A stretch of 64,000 nucleotides of DNA from Aralia elata. Its lineage: Eukaryota; Streptophyta; Magnoliopsida; Apiales; Araliaceae. Location: positions 682,001-746,000 of the forward strand of contig JAVJAP010000120.1 in the NCBI GenBank assembly GCA_034770075.1, read 5' to 3'. A program made the translations under genes and the position numbers. The notes under the pieces were generated by a model that searched no databases, was not told the DNA's origin, and worked only from the letters and a program-made list of their open reading frames with translations. Positions 1 through 10,800 of this stretch are shown here, one piece after another (positions within the stretch are counted from its first letter, which is position 1; each line of letters begins with the position of its first letter).

Positions 1-273
1 TTCCCCTCGCTTAAGAAAGTCCCCAAACTCTATGAATCTCGGTTCGCAGACCAATTAATTCGGAGTCACATATGAGCCATCGATTTATAAAAAAATGAAA
101 ACCCGGATGAGTTGGTACATCCATTTCAAATATACCAACTGGCGACTCTGGTTAATTGGCTCATCATAAAAAACGATCTTTCAAAACCCCGTCGACATCA
201 ATGCCGATCTTTTCCGAAACATCATCTAATAAAAAGGCCAAAATCGGAAAGGACGAAAAAACCGGCGTCGACA
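1..273 (+). mobile_element. Right end of a Tat/Ogre-type LTR (element cut by window edge)
   Basis: The segment matches the last part of the Tat/Ogre LTRs at 25841-26118, 33930-34213 and 47220-47508 and ends in the same GTCGACA terminus. Directly after it the Tekay-like LTR of element A resumes, so this is the right border of an element or solo LTR inserted in A's 5' LTR. ATTAT at 274-278 would be its right target duplication, but the left side lies outside the window. Confidence 0.85.
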
Positions 274-1912
274 ATTATTATTTGATCCTAAATAATAATT
301 AGATATAAGTAAAGTTAATAATTATTTATCTAGTAATAATAAATAAAGGTAATAAATAATAATTAGATATAAGTAAAGTTAATTATTTTTGGCCCTTAAT
401 AAATAATGATGATAAACACTTAAGGATTATCTGATAACAATTAAGTGTATTAGGTATGTGATTAATGTAGAATAAAGAACAAGGTTAATGATTACCTAAT
501 TACCCCTAAGGTAAACAGTAATTAAGCGCAATGAAGGTAAATAAACGATCAATTGTTTTTCTGTTGTCTTTAAACCAAAATAAATTTATTATTTAAATTA
601 TAAATAATAAATAAGGATTGGTAAACCATATTCAGAGACAGATAAGGGTAATAAATCTGAGAAATCAAAGAATAGTAATCATGATTAGCTACCATCATTT
701 TAATAGCTAAAGATTATTAATTAATTTCTGTTTAGCTAATGTTAAATAGTAATTAAATATAGATGGTGAATTTTACCTGCTAAGTAAATGGTATAGTAAG
801 GTGTGTCAATATACAACCATGCCATATTAATTGATAAGTCGACTTTATCCAATGATAGGTCACCCAAGATCAATTAATTAAAGCTAGGATTTAATTGTAG
901 CTGAGCAAACAGGCAAGTTCTTCCTTACTCAACTTTTACATTGAGCAAATTTCTAAACCTTATGCATTATTTTTAATTCGTGCAAAAGGTATATATATTA
1001 TTGCAAGTTATTCTTTAAGCTTGAATCTTATCTCCAAGCATGCTTTAAGTGGTCTAATTACTTTTAAAATTATTCCACATCTATGTATTCATTGGCATTC
1101 GCACTCGTGCATTTGAATTCGTATATTTATTTAAATACAGAAATTTGTGAACTATTCATAGTTAAGTCTGGACCCTTGTTCGGTCAGGCAAGTATGTGGA
1201 AATTTATAAAAGCTATCCGAACCAATCGATGGTAAGGATTCTTGGACTGTATGAACACCCCTTTTATTATAGGGGAGTACGCCAGGTACCGTATATAAGG
1301 TACCAATAGCAGAGTTAAATGTTATGCATATACATAGCGTACGCGAGGCTGATCCCCTCAAGTACTTATTCTGTAGCCAGTAACCAGAGGGTCAACCAGC
1401 TATTGACTCCTTTGGAAGTTATTGTTCAAAGTCTATTCGACTACCAATTGTTCTAAAAGCATTTGTTGTTATTGCTTCTGATAATTGCTGAATTCTCCTT
1501 CTACATTCCCTTCATCATGATATATCCTTATTGTTGTGCTTTAAACTTGCTGAGCAAACTCGTTGCTCATTCTTGCTATATCATGACTTTATTGCAGCTA
1601 AACCCGAGACGTCAGGGAAGAACAAAGGAAAAGAAAAGATGAAGTAATAGACTTCATGTAGCAGATTTTAAATTACGTAGAGTTAATTGCTGTTAATGTA
1701 ATTTAAAAACCTAACTTTTATTTAGGGTATGGATTTGTGTAAGTGTTTAAGGTTTTTTTTGTATTCTGGGACTAGTAACACCTTTGAAATGAACAACGTA
1801 TGTTTATTATATTCCGCATTTTAGTTACCATATGTTGTTAGAGGTGAATGTTTGTATTGGATCGTGATGACCGGATCCGAGTATTTGGAGACCCGAATTT
1901 GGGGGCGTCACA
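274..1912 (+). repeat. 5' LTR of element A, 3' part
   Basis: From about 370 to 1290 this matches 10790-11700, and from about 1286 to 1912 it matches 15587-16211 in the 3' LTR, with few differences. It ends GGGGGCGTCACA immediately before the primer site. U3 is missing because a Tat/Ogre element interrupts the left side. No gene is seen. Confidence 0.9.
1515..1586 (+). promoter_or_regulatory. Stem-loop in the R/U5 part of Tekay LTR A
   Basis: Outer arms TCATGATATA and TATATCATGA enclose inner arms TGAGCAA and TTGCTCA. The same structure recurs at 15818-15889 in the 3' LTR and at 44223-44290 in LTR B, where the inner arms are TAAGCAA and TTGCTTA, a paired change. This suggests a conserved RNA structure; the function is unknown. 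Confidence 0.55.
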
Positions 1913-1915
1913 GGT

Positions 1916-1927
1916 TGGTATCAGAGC
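1916..1927 (+). other. Primer binding site (initiator tRNA-Met type), element A
   Basis: TGGTATCAGAGC lies four bases after the LTR end. This is the standard plant iMet primer site and sets the internal start of element A. Confidence 0.92.
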
Positions 1928-2145
1928 CGTAGGTTATAAACTTTAGGATTGCGAAACCTAGGTTATAACCTTCATAGTAAACTCGTATTGAGTATTAGGA
2001 GATAAATCGAGGAGATTTATTATATGTGGTTTTGATGAATTGGGGAATTCATCGAGTCGAGTAGTACCCAATGAAATATAATTTCATTTCTTCAATGAAT
2101 ATATTTTATTGTTGTACTAATGTTGATTTTCGGTGTGATTGTAGG

Positions 2146-2967
2146 ATGACTGACATAGGAGGGACCAGTGGAGTCCAGGAGGAGGAGGTATTCACAGATA
2201 TACCTGTGGTTACCGAGCAGTTAGTGGGCTATGCACCTGTTGCCCCGGGAGTACCCCAGGATAAGTCCGAGCCGGAGGAGGACTATCAGATGGAGCTACC
2301 AGAGCCGGTTATAGGTAGAATCATGAGGACCGGTAGTCAGGACCCGGATGCTGAGGAGGAGGACCCCGAGACCGAGGAAGATGAGCCACCTGTTTATGTT
2401 GATTGCATGGGGTCCACTGCCGACGATATCATTGAGGGACTGACCAGCAGGACCGAGGAGCTGGAGGATCAGATAGCTCATCTGGAGGAGCAGAATCAGA
2501 CCCACCAGATCAGAGAGGACCAGTATAGAGACCTGGCCTATCAGCTCGATCATGACTTAGGAGTGGCGAAGGTGCAGTTGCAGGGCTACGAGTCCTCAGC
2601 GCAGCAGATCGGACCACTGCTACATCAGTTGGTGGCCCGGAACGCTGAGCTGAGAGAGAGGCTGGAGCAGAGGGATCTACAAATCGCCCACCTGAAGGCG
2701 AAGCAGGAGGCTGTGAGGTTCGAGGCTGGGCTGGAGGTGTCTGCGAGGATGCATGCCAGAGAGGCCTGGGTCAGGGAGGCCATGAGGGTTGATCAGTTAG
2801 AGGATCGGTTGGAGGCCAGCGCAGTGAGGATAGAGACCCTAGGACATGCCTTAGACGCAGCCTACAGGAGGCCCCGGACTGAGGCAGGTGAGTCTAGCCG
2901 CTCTGTTCGTCGCAGGGTAGGGGATGGAGCATTCTCTTCTGGTCAGCAGGCACGGATCCGTCAGTGA
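2146..2967 (+). CDS. Extra coiled-coil ORF upstream of gag in element A
   Basis: This intact frame lies between the primer site and gag, where most chromoviruses have only a leader. From the ATG at 2146 it encodes about 273 residues. The first 90 are strongly acidic (many Glu, Asp and Pro). The middle and C-terminal part is rich in Glu, Gln, Arg and Leu with heptad-like spacing, suggesting a long coiled coil, followed by a basic Arg/Ser tail. An in-frame ATG at 2071 would add 25 residues of different, Cys-rich character. I prefer 2146 because the acidic composition starts there, and a TTGTAG splice-acceptor-like site lies just before it. I see no catalytic motif and no family I can name. It is free of stops although the adjacent gag-pol has several, which could reflect constraint or chance. 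It could alternatively be a captured host fragment. Confidence 0.6.
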   Translation: MTDIGGTSGVQEEEVFTDIPVVTEQLVGYAPVAPGVPQDKSEPEEDYQMELPEPVIGRIMRTGSQDPDAEEEDPETEEDEPPVYVDCMGSTADDIIEGLTSRTEELEDQIAHLEEQNQTHQIREDQYRDLAYQLDHDLGVAKVQLQGYESSAQQIGPLLHQLVARNAELRERLEQRDLQIAHLKAKQEAVRFEAGLEVSARMHAREAWVREAMRVDQLEDRLEASAVRIETLGHALDAAYRRPRTEAGESSRSVRRRVGDGAFSSGQQARIRQ

Positions 2968-3360
2968 CTTGATGGAGCAGTTGATTTGTCTTTAGTACAG
3001 TCAGTCCCACTTTTTGTTATATTAGGGACGTATTTATGTTGTCTTGTGAAGCTTTATATTTGTATTTACGCTTGGGGTAGCAGTTAAACCCCAACTTTTG
3101 TGGACTTTAGGGATGAAAGGTTAGGATTCCCCACTTTTGTCTTGGGGGAAAGGTTATTGATGGATAGGGCACACAGTGGCGCATTTATAGCAGTATGCCA
3201 CAGGTTTAGTCTTGTAACAAACAGTGGTATATCAATATAAATGTAGATGTTTCATTTAAATCAAATGTGTTGATAGATATTTTTACCTTAATCATTTTAA
3301 TGACATATTGTGTAAAATATAAACTATAGGTAAAAGACAGCGGATTTCCCTTATCCAATC
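2968..3360 (+). other. Spacer between extra ORF and gag, element A
   Basis: This is non-coding, T-rich DNA of about 390 bp. I see no convincing promoter or splice site, only weak pyrimidine-rich stretches. It may act as the leader for gag. Confidence 0.5.
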
Positions 3361-4490
3361 ATGCCACCAATAGGACGACCACGAAACCGACAGGTTGAAG
3401 AGTCAGAAAGTGAGGTTGGGAATCAAACCAATCCAATGAGAATGTTCGCCGAAATGCTGGCAGAAGCCATGCAATCAAGACCGCCACCTGAAGGAACCCA
3501 AACAGCAGCCGAGCCAGCGCATCATCTGGCGAATTTTAAAGATTTCAAATTGGTTGGACCACCCGAGTTCAAGGGAACTCTTAACCCAATCGAAGCGCAG
3601 ACCTGGATCGAGGAGATAGAAAAGGTCTTCGAAGTAGCACGGGTGGCAGAGGAACAGAAAACAATTTTTGCTACCTTCATGTTAAAGGGCGAGGCAAACT
3701 ACTGGTGGAAGGCCAACAGGGGCCGAGTGGAAGGAGGCATTGTCGCATGGGAACGCTTTAAGGAGATGTTCTTGGAGAATTACTTTCCAGAGAGCATGAA
3801 GCAAGAGATGGAGATCAAGTTCCTGGAACTAAAATAAGGAAACATGTCTGTGGCTGAGTACGCGGCTAAGTTTAATGAGTTGGCACGGTTTGCAACTCAC
3901 CAAGTCGACACAGAGGAAAGGAAAGCTCGTAGGTTTGAGCAAGGGTTGAAACCATGGTTATACCGTTCTGTTGCGGTATTGAAAATCAAGACATTTGCAG
4001 AATTGTTGGAGAGGGCGATCATTGCAGAGGGTGGCAGTGAGGCCCTGGCTAAGTACAATCAGGAAAGGAAGAAGGGTCATGAGGGCCAGAAGGCAGGAAG
4101 CAGCGGGGGCAGTAACCCCAACAAACGAAAATGGGTCGAGAGTCAGTCCTCTAGGGGAAATAAATCTGGAGGGGAGGTGAAGAGGCCAGGCAGGTGCAAC
4201 AATTGTGGCAAGAACCACACGGGGGAATGCATGAAAGGGAAAAGCGTGTGTTACCGTTGTGGACAACCTGGGCACATGGCCCCACAATGCCCTAATAAGC
4301 CGAAAGGAGGTTGTTTCTCCTGTGGATCACCTGATCATCAGATCAAGGATTGCCCGAAGAGGAAGGGCGACGCTGGGAGTGGCAACCGAAGCAACAACAG
4401 TGGAAACAGCAACCGGTTGAACTACGGGCCACCAGTAAGTCAAGCCAATAGGCCAACAGCCCGCACGTTCAACATGACTGTTCAGGATGC
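3361..4490 (+). pseudogene. Tekay-like gag with CCHC zinc knuckles, one premature stop
   Basis: Gag forms the virus-like particle and packages element RNA. The frame opens with MPPIGRPRNRQ and contains a retrotransposon gag domain (ANYWWKANRG, FKEMFLENYFPESM) that continues after the stop (MSVAEYAAKFNELARFA). Two clear zinc knuckles follow (CYRCGQPGHMAPQC and CFSCGSPDHQIKDC), preceded by a shorter Cys-rich motif (CNNCGKNHTGEC). A TAA at 3835-3837 interrupts the frame without shifting it. Related elements usually read LKQGN here, so CAA to TAA is the likely change. No frameshift is seen in gag, and it runs directly into protease. Confidence 0.88.
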
Positions 4491-6484
4491 CATGGAATCC
4501 AAAGACGTGGTGTCAGGTATCGTCCCAATCAATGATATAAATGCATATGTGCTATTTGATTCGGGTGCTACTTGCTCTTTTGTTTCCGAAGAATTTGCTA
4601 GTCAGTTAAATGTACCTTGTGAGAAGTTAGAACACCCTATGAACGTAGAAGTAGCAAACAAGGAAATTATCCCCGTAGAATGCATTCATAGGAATTGTTG
4701 TGCTAAATTGCGAGGATTTAAGCTCAATGTGGATTTGATACCAATTCGACTGGGAGAGTTTGACGTAATCCTGGGAATGGATTGGCTATCAATTCACGGA
4801 GCAGTCATTGATTGTAAGAAGAAATGTGTACACCTAAAGACTTCTAATAAGTCGAAGGTGGTATTCTATGACAGCAAGTCACCAAAACCATCTTGTTGTC
4901 TTACTATGATGCAGACAAGGAGATTACTTAAGACAGGTTGCGAGTGTTATTTGGCCTATGTGGTCGATACTCGTCAGGTCGGGGATGAAATGGGTCCAAT
5001 ACCAATCGTGAGGGATTTCGCTGATGTCTTCCCCGATGAACTTCTAGGACTGCCGCCGGACAGGGAAACCGAGTTCGTTATCGATTTGGCACCAGGAACC
5101 GCACCAATATCGAAGCCGCCGTATCGAATGGCACCTGTAGAGATGAAAGAGTTGATGGTGCAACTGCAGGAACTATTAGATAAAGGTTATATCAGACCGA
5201 GCGTGTCCCCGTGGGGGGCGCCAGTTCTGTTTGTAAAGAAGAAAGATGGTTCGATGAGACTGTGTATCGACTATCGGGAGTTGAACAAAGTTACGATTAA
5301 GAATAGGTATCCGCTTCCTAGGATTGACGATCTATTTGATCAACTTAAGGGAGCGAAATACTTTTCAAAAATCGACTTAAGAACAGGCTATCATCAGCTG
5401 AAGGTGAGGCAGGAAGATATTCCGAAGACTGCATTCAGGACTCGTTATGGGCACTTCGAGTTCCTGGTAATGTCTTTTGGATTGACGAATGCACCAGCAG
5501 CATTTATGGATATGATGAACAGAGTATTCAAGCAGCACTTGGACAAGTTCGTAGTCCTATTCATTGATGACATTCTGGTGTATTCAGGGACGGAGGAGGA
5601 GCATGCTGGACATTTGAAGATTGTATTAGAAGCTCTCAGGAAGGAGAAGTTGTACGCAAAATTTTCGAAGTGTGAGTTTTGGTTGCAGAGGGTACAATTT
5701 CTGGGTCACGTCATCGACAAAAATGGTGTTTCGGTGGACCCAGCCAAGGTAGAAGCAGTTATTAACTGGGAACAACCAAAGACACCCACATAAATCCGGA
5801 GTTTCTTGGGATTAGCGGGATACTATCGGATATTCATCCAGGATTTTTCAAAGATAGCATCGCCATTGACCAATCTCACCAGGAAAACAGTTAAGTTTGT
5901 CTGGTCGGAGAAATGTGAGGAGAGTTTCATGGAGTTGAAGAAGAGACTTAGCCAAGCACCAGTGTTGACCTTACCCGACAACACTGGGGGTTTCGTAGTG
6001 TATAGCGATGCGTCACACAAGGGTCTGGGCTGTGTACTGATGCAACACGGCAAGGTCGTGGCGTACGCATCACGTCAACTGAAAGACTATGAGAAGGGTT
6101 ACCCGACTCATGACTTGGAGTTAGCAGCGGTAGTTTTCGCCTTGAAGATTTGGAGGCACTATCTGTACGGGGAGAAGTGCGAGATATATACAGATCACAA
6201 AAGTCTGAAATATATCTTCACTCAGAAGGAGCTGAACATGAGGCAGCGCCGATGGTTGGAACTGATCAAGGACTACGACTGTGAAATTCTGTACCATCCG
6301 GGCAAAGCAAATGTAGTGGCTGATGCCTTAAGCAGGAAAGGCAAGGTGAAATTGATGCAGCTGACAGTTCAAGAGGAATTGATAAAGGACTTTGAACGTC
6401 TGGAACTGGAAGTTAGGTACCCAATGGAGGCGGACAAAAAAGTGTTCACCGTGACAGTAGGTCCGACTCTACTGGATAAGATAT
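4491..6484 (+). pseudogene. Protease, reverse transcriptase and RNase H of element A, premature stop
   Basis: The aspartic protease has the DSGA catalytic motif at 4558. RT follows from about 5080: PYRMAPVEMKEL, the LCIDYRELNKVT block, and the active site FIDD at 5560-5571. RNase H begins near 5990 with YSDAS (Asp codon at 6007), has ELAAVVFALK, and ends with NVVADALSR. A TAA at 5791-5793, in the linker between RT and RNase H (KTPT stop IRSFLGLAGYY), interrupts the frame but does not shift it. The same frame stays open until a one-base-class frameshift near 6485. Domain order and motifs are typical of Ty3/gypsy pol, so the only losses are these lesions. Confidence 0.88.
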
Positions 6485-7898
6485 ACAGGAGGCTCAAGAA
6501 TTTGATGAGGAATGCATTGACATTAAGAAACAATTATCGGAGGGAAAAGCATTGAAGTACAAGGTTGACAGCGCAGGATTGCTGAGATTCGAGGGAAGGA
6601 TCTGGATACCCTACGTACCAGACTTAAGGGAAGAAATTTTACATGAGGCCCATAATACGAGATTTTTGGTACATCCGGGTAGCACCAAGATGTATCAAGA
6701 TCTTCGTCAACATTATTGGTGGCCGCATTTGAAAGGGGAAGTTACAGAATTCGTCAGCCGATGTTTAACTTGTCAAAGGATCAAGGCAGAGCACCAACGG
6801 CCGAGCGGATTGTTGCAACCCTTAGAGATTCCCGAGTGGAAGTGGGAGCACATCACTATGGATTTCGTGGTAGGACTCCCGACAACACAAAAGGGTCTAG
6901 ACGCCATCTGGGTGATCGTAGATCGTTTGACCAAGTCTGCCCACTTTCTACCGATCAAGATCAGGTACAAATTGGAACAGCTGGCAAAACTTTACGTGAA
7001 GGAGATAGTATCACGACATGGAGTGCCGATATCCATTGTGTCTGACAGAGATCCGCGTTTCACGTCAAATTTTTGGTGAAGTCTACAGGAGAGACTGGGA
7101 ACACAGTTAAGAATGAGTACGGCGTATCATCCTCAGACTGATGGTCAGAGTGAGCGAACAATTCAGACTCTAGAGGATATGCTCCGGGCAGTTGTGATGG
7201 ACTTAAGTGGTAGCTGGGACGATCACTTACCACTAGTAGAGTTCGCCTACAACAATAGTTACCATGCTAGCATTGGGATGCCACCGTACGAAGCGCTATA
7301 CGGAAGAAAGTGTCGAACGCCGTTGTGTTGGGATGAAGTTGGTGAACGGAGGTTGTTGGGACCAGAATTGGTACAACAAACCGTGGAAATCGTTAGAGTA
7401 ATTAAACAGCGGTTAGTAGCAGCCCAGGATCGTCAGAAGAAATATGCCGACTTACATCGTCAGAAACGAGACTTTGAAGTTGGTAGCTTTGTGTTTCTGA
7501 AGGTATCTCCCTGGAAAGGGAAGATCCGTTTTGGGAAAAAGGGCAAATTGAGCCCTAGGTTCATAGGACCTTTTGAAATATTAAGAAGAATAGGTGAAGT
7601 GGCGTACGAGGTAGCATTACCTCCTGAACTTGAGCACATCCACAACGTGTTCCATGTATCAGTGTTGCGTCCGTATAAGCCAGATTACAAATATGTTATT
7701 TCCTATGAGCCAATTCAAGTCGAGAAGGATCTATCGTACGAGGAAATTCTTGTTCAAATACTGGATAGAAAAGAGCAGAAGCTGAGGAATAAAATCATTT
7801 ACTCTGTTAAAGTTCTCTGGAGAAATCACGTGTTGGAAGAAGCCACGTGGGAACTTGAGGAGAAGATGAGAGCTAATTACCCCCAGTTATTTGAGTAA
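6485..7898 (+). pseudogene. Integrase with C-terminal chromodomain, element A, broken
   Basis: Integrase inserts element cDNA. The zinc-binding part is near 6650-6790 (HNTRFLVHPGS, CLTCQRIKAEH). The catalytic triad is visible as Asp 6861 (ITMDFVVGLP), Asp 7044 (VSDRDPRF) and Glu 7152 (GQSERTIQ). The C-terminus, about 7735-7895, has chromodomain character (VLWRNHVLEEATWELEEKM), which in chromoviruses guides insertion toward marked chromatin. The frame is shifted near 6485 relative to RNase H, and a TGA at 7077-7079 interrupts it just after FTSNFW. CGA to TGA is a plausible origin. The stop at 7896 is the natural end, 47 bases before the 3' LTR. Confidence 0.88.
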
Positions 7899-7933
7899 CC
7901 TTATAATGAAATTCCGAGGACGGAATTTTTATA

Positions 7934-7945
7934 AGGGGGAGAGGA
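7934..7945 (+). other. Polypurine tract of element A
   Basis: AGGGGGAGAGGA directly precedes the TGTAATG start of the 3' LTR and is the expected plus-strand primer. Confidence 0.85.
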
Positions 7946-9007
7946 TGTAATGTCCAGGAAATTCTTAAACATTGTATTAATTTATTTTGATATATATAAT
8001 TCGTTTTATTTAATTTTGCGAATTTAATTGGATCCATGTAGGTATTATTATTTAAATATATGAATACGTGGTCCAATAATTTTTCTTTGCCTTAAAGGGG
8101 CTCAATAATAGTTTGAATAAATTAATGAGTAACCCTAACATTTAATTGCAAGAAAATTTGGAAGAAGATTAATAAATAAGTTTATCATTATTGGATTAAA
8201 CAATTCGAATAAAATAAATATTTTAAATAATTAATAAATTGGTTTAGTTAGTTAATTTAGAATATTAGAAATGCCATGTGATTAATTTTAATTTGGGTCA
8301 CTAATCTTTATTTAGATTGGCCCATTTCTTTTCTTCTAAGTTGAACCCAAATTCCTTTTATTTCCTATTGGGCTGAGTTCCTATTTTTAATTCCCTGTTG
8401 GGCCAAACCAATTTGAGCTGAGCCCAAGGTCTCCTTATTTTCCAATTGGGCCACCGTTTTAATTAAATCAGCCGGCCCAACTATTGGGTTAAGCCCAAGT
8501 GAATTGCCAGCCGGGTTGGATCCGTTTTGGGCAAACGGTAAAAACCAATTTGGGAGCAGATGCTGGGTTCAAATCAGCAAGAAGAGAGAAATTGATTTAG
8601 GAGAGGAATAACCGAGCAAGGGAAGGGGGGAAATCAAACCCTCAATCAGTCAATCGAGAGGAAGACGGAGTAGGCTTCACATAGCCGAACCTAGCTGGAC
8701 CTAAACCACCCATCAATCGAGCGTGCGAGAGACGGGAAAAAGAAAAAGAAGACTGTCAATCGCCGGCGACAGCTTGCGCCGACCGGCGGATTAATTAAGG
8801 GTTCGAGGGGGCGTTCGAGCAGGCATCGCTTGGACCAAAGGTCCCAGGTTTTCAGCGATTGGACCGGTGGGGGTACGACGCTCGAGGGTTGAAGTCGTCG
8901 AGTTCACAGGTTGGCGATGGGATCGGTCGGCGGCCACTCTTCTCCTACCGCCGGTCATTGACCAGTCATTGAGGGTATTGCCCAAATAACTAGGGTAAAA
9001 TCCTCTC

Positions 9008-9014
9008 TATAAAT
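9008..9014 (+). promoter_or_regulatory. TATA box of LTR A
   Basis: TATAAAT in the context CTCTCTATAAATTGAG is a textbook plant core promoter. It implies that the R region begins about 30 bp downstream. Confidence 0.7.
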
Positions 9015-9879
9015 TGAGCCTTAAACCCCTAAACCAAAGTTGCCGATTCTCCTTTGCTTGGTGAGACCCAAATCAGAAAGAAATTTAGGGTTCAAAAATT
9101 TAACAGAGAGAAATCACAGAAGGAAGGCTGGTCACTGAATGTCCGATTTTGTGTCTTACTTTGGGAGGAGAAGAAGAACGGCAAATCGGTCAGCACAAAG
9201 GTATAGAGCGACTGTATTAGTTTGTTCGAATTGGATTACACAGTGTATAATTGTGTTGTTGGTATGAAATTGGAAACCTTATTATAATTTTGAGGTTTCA
9301 AAATCTGGTATCAGTTCGTGTAACTTTTGTTTGGATTTATTTTGGGAAATTTGTATTGTGTTGTTCTTCTTTATTGGGTTATTTCGTCTCTGAGTTATTT
9401 AATTTTCCATTCTGTGTTGGTTGTAGTATATGGTATTGGATTGTACTGTGTTTCTTGCTGGGAATCTGTATTTTGAAGAACCAAAATGGTTCGGTAGAAT
9501 GATTTTACCTCATGAACTGGTCAAAGTAGAGGATTAGAATGCTCAGTATATGTTCGACTTAATGCCTAAATCAGATTGTTGTTTTTATGCTAATTGCCTG
9601 ACAGTAACAGAGTTTATAATATCCACCATTTACTTCTATTCTTGTGATGGGGCAGGGCTGGTCACAGACTTTAGAATAGGTGTGCATACTGTTGAGCCGA
9701 TGGAAATTGTTGAATGGGTTAGGATGGTTGCTACAAGACTTGAAGCAAGGGGGGGTATACCTTCTATGACAGTACTCTGTAGGAATATATATATGCGTGG
9801 GGTGGCTGGGAATCAAACCCAGCTTTGGGTAGGCATTGGTTGGGCCAATGGGTAGCAACAAGTTAAGGATTATTTATTA

Positions 9880-10800
9880 ATTGTCAATAATTAATAAGAA
9901 AAAAAAAATATAATAATAATAATAATATGAAAATAAAAACAATAATAAGTGTTAAATTATTATTTAATATCTAATAATAATAAGGGTTAATGAGATAATT
10001 ATTTATTATCCACCATTAAATAATAAACAAAGATAATAAATATTTAATTATTATTTAATTTATTATTTAATTAATAATTAAGTATGAACAAGGTTAACAA
10101 ATAATTATTTATTATCCATAAATAATAAATAAAGGTAATAAATATTTAATTATTATTTAATCCTAAATAATAATTAGATATAAGTAAAGTTAATAATTAT
10201 TTATTATTTATCTAGTAATAATAAATAAAGGTAATAAATATTTAATTATTATTTGAATCCTAAATAATAATTAGATATAAGTAAAGTTAATAATTATTTA
10301 TCTAGTAATAATAAATATTTAATTATTATTTAATCCTAAATAATAATTAGATATAAGTAAAGTTAATAATTATTTATTATTTATCTAGTAATAATAAATA
10401 AAGGTAATAAATATTTAATTATTATTTGATCCTAAATAATAATTAGATATAAGTAAAGTTAATAATTATTTATTATTTATCTTGTAATAATAAATAAAGG
10501 TAATAAATATTTAATTATTATTTGATCCTAAATAATAATTAGATATAAGTAAAGTTAATAATTATTTATCTAGTAATAATAAATAAAGGTAATAAATATT
10601 TAATTATTATTTAATCCTAAATAATAATTAGATATAAGTAAAGTTAATAATTATTTATTATTTTATCTAGTAATAATAAATAAAGGTAATAAATATTTAA
10701 TTATTATTTGATCCTAAATAATAATTAGATATAAGTAAAGTTAATAATTATTTATCTAGTAATAATAAATAAAGGTAATAAATAATAATTAGATATAAGT
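9880..10800 (+). repeat. AT-rich minisatellite in LTR A, about 80-100 bp unit
   Basis: About eight units carry the landmark GATATAAGTAAAGTTAAT, with TTTATCTAGTAATAATAAA between. Spacing is roughly 65-105 bp because internal TAA-rich stretches vary. The 5' LTR retains a shorter version at 280-400. Expansion probably occurred by slippage. Confidence 0.8.

Noticed and set aside
1913..1930. GGTATCAGAGCC as a possible tRNA-Met gene fragment
   Set aside because: It lies directly after an LTR end and is a primer binding site; no tRNA body is present.
2296..2553. Minus-strand 85-codon frame opposite the coiled-coil ORF
   Set aside because: Shadow of the plus-strand frame.
9251..9502. 83-codon hydrophobic frame in LTR A
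   Set aside because: Low-complexity T-rich translation in the R/U5 region with no recognised homology.
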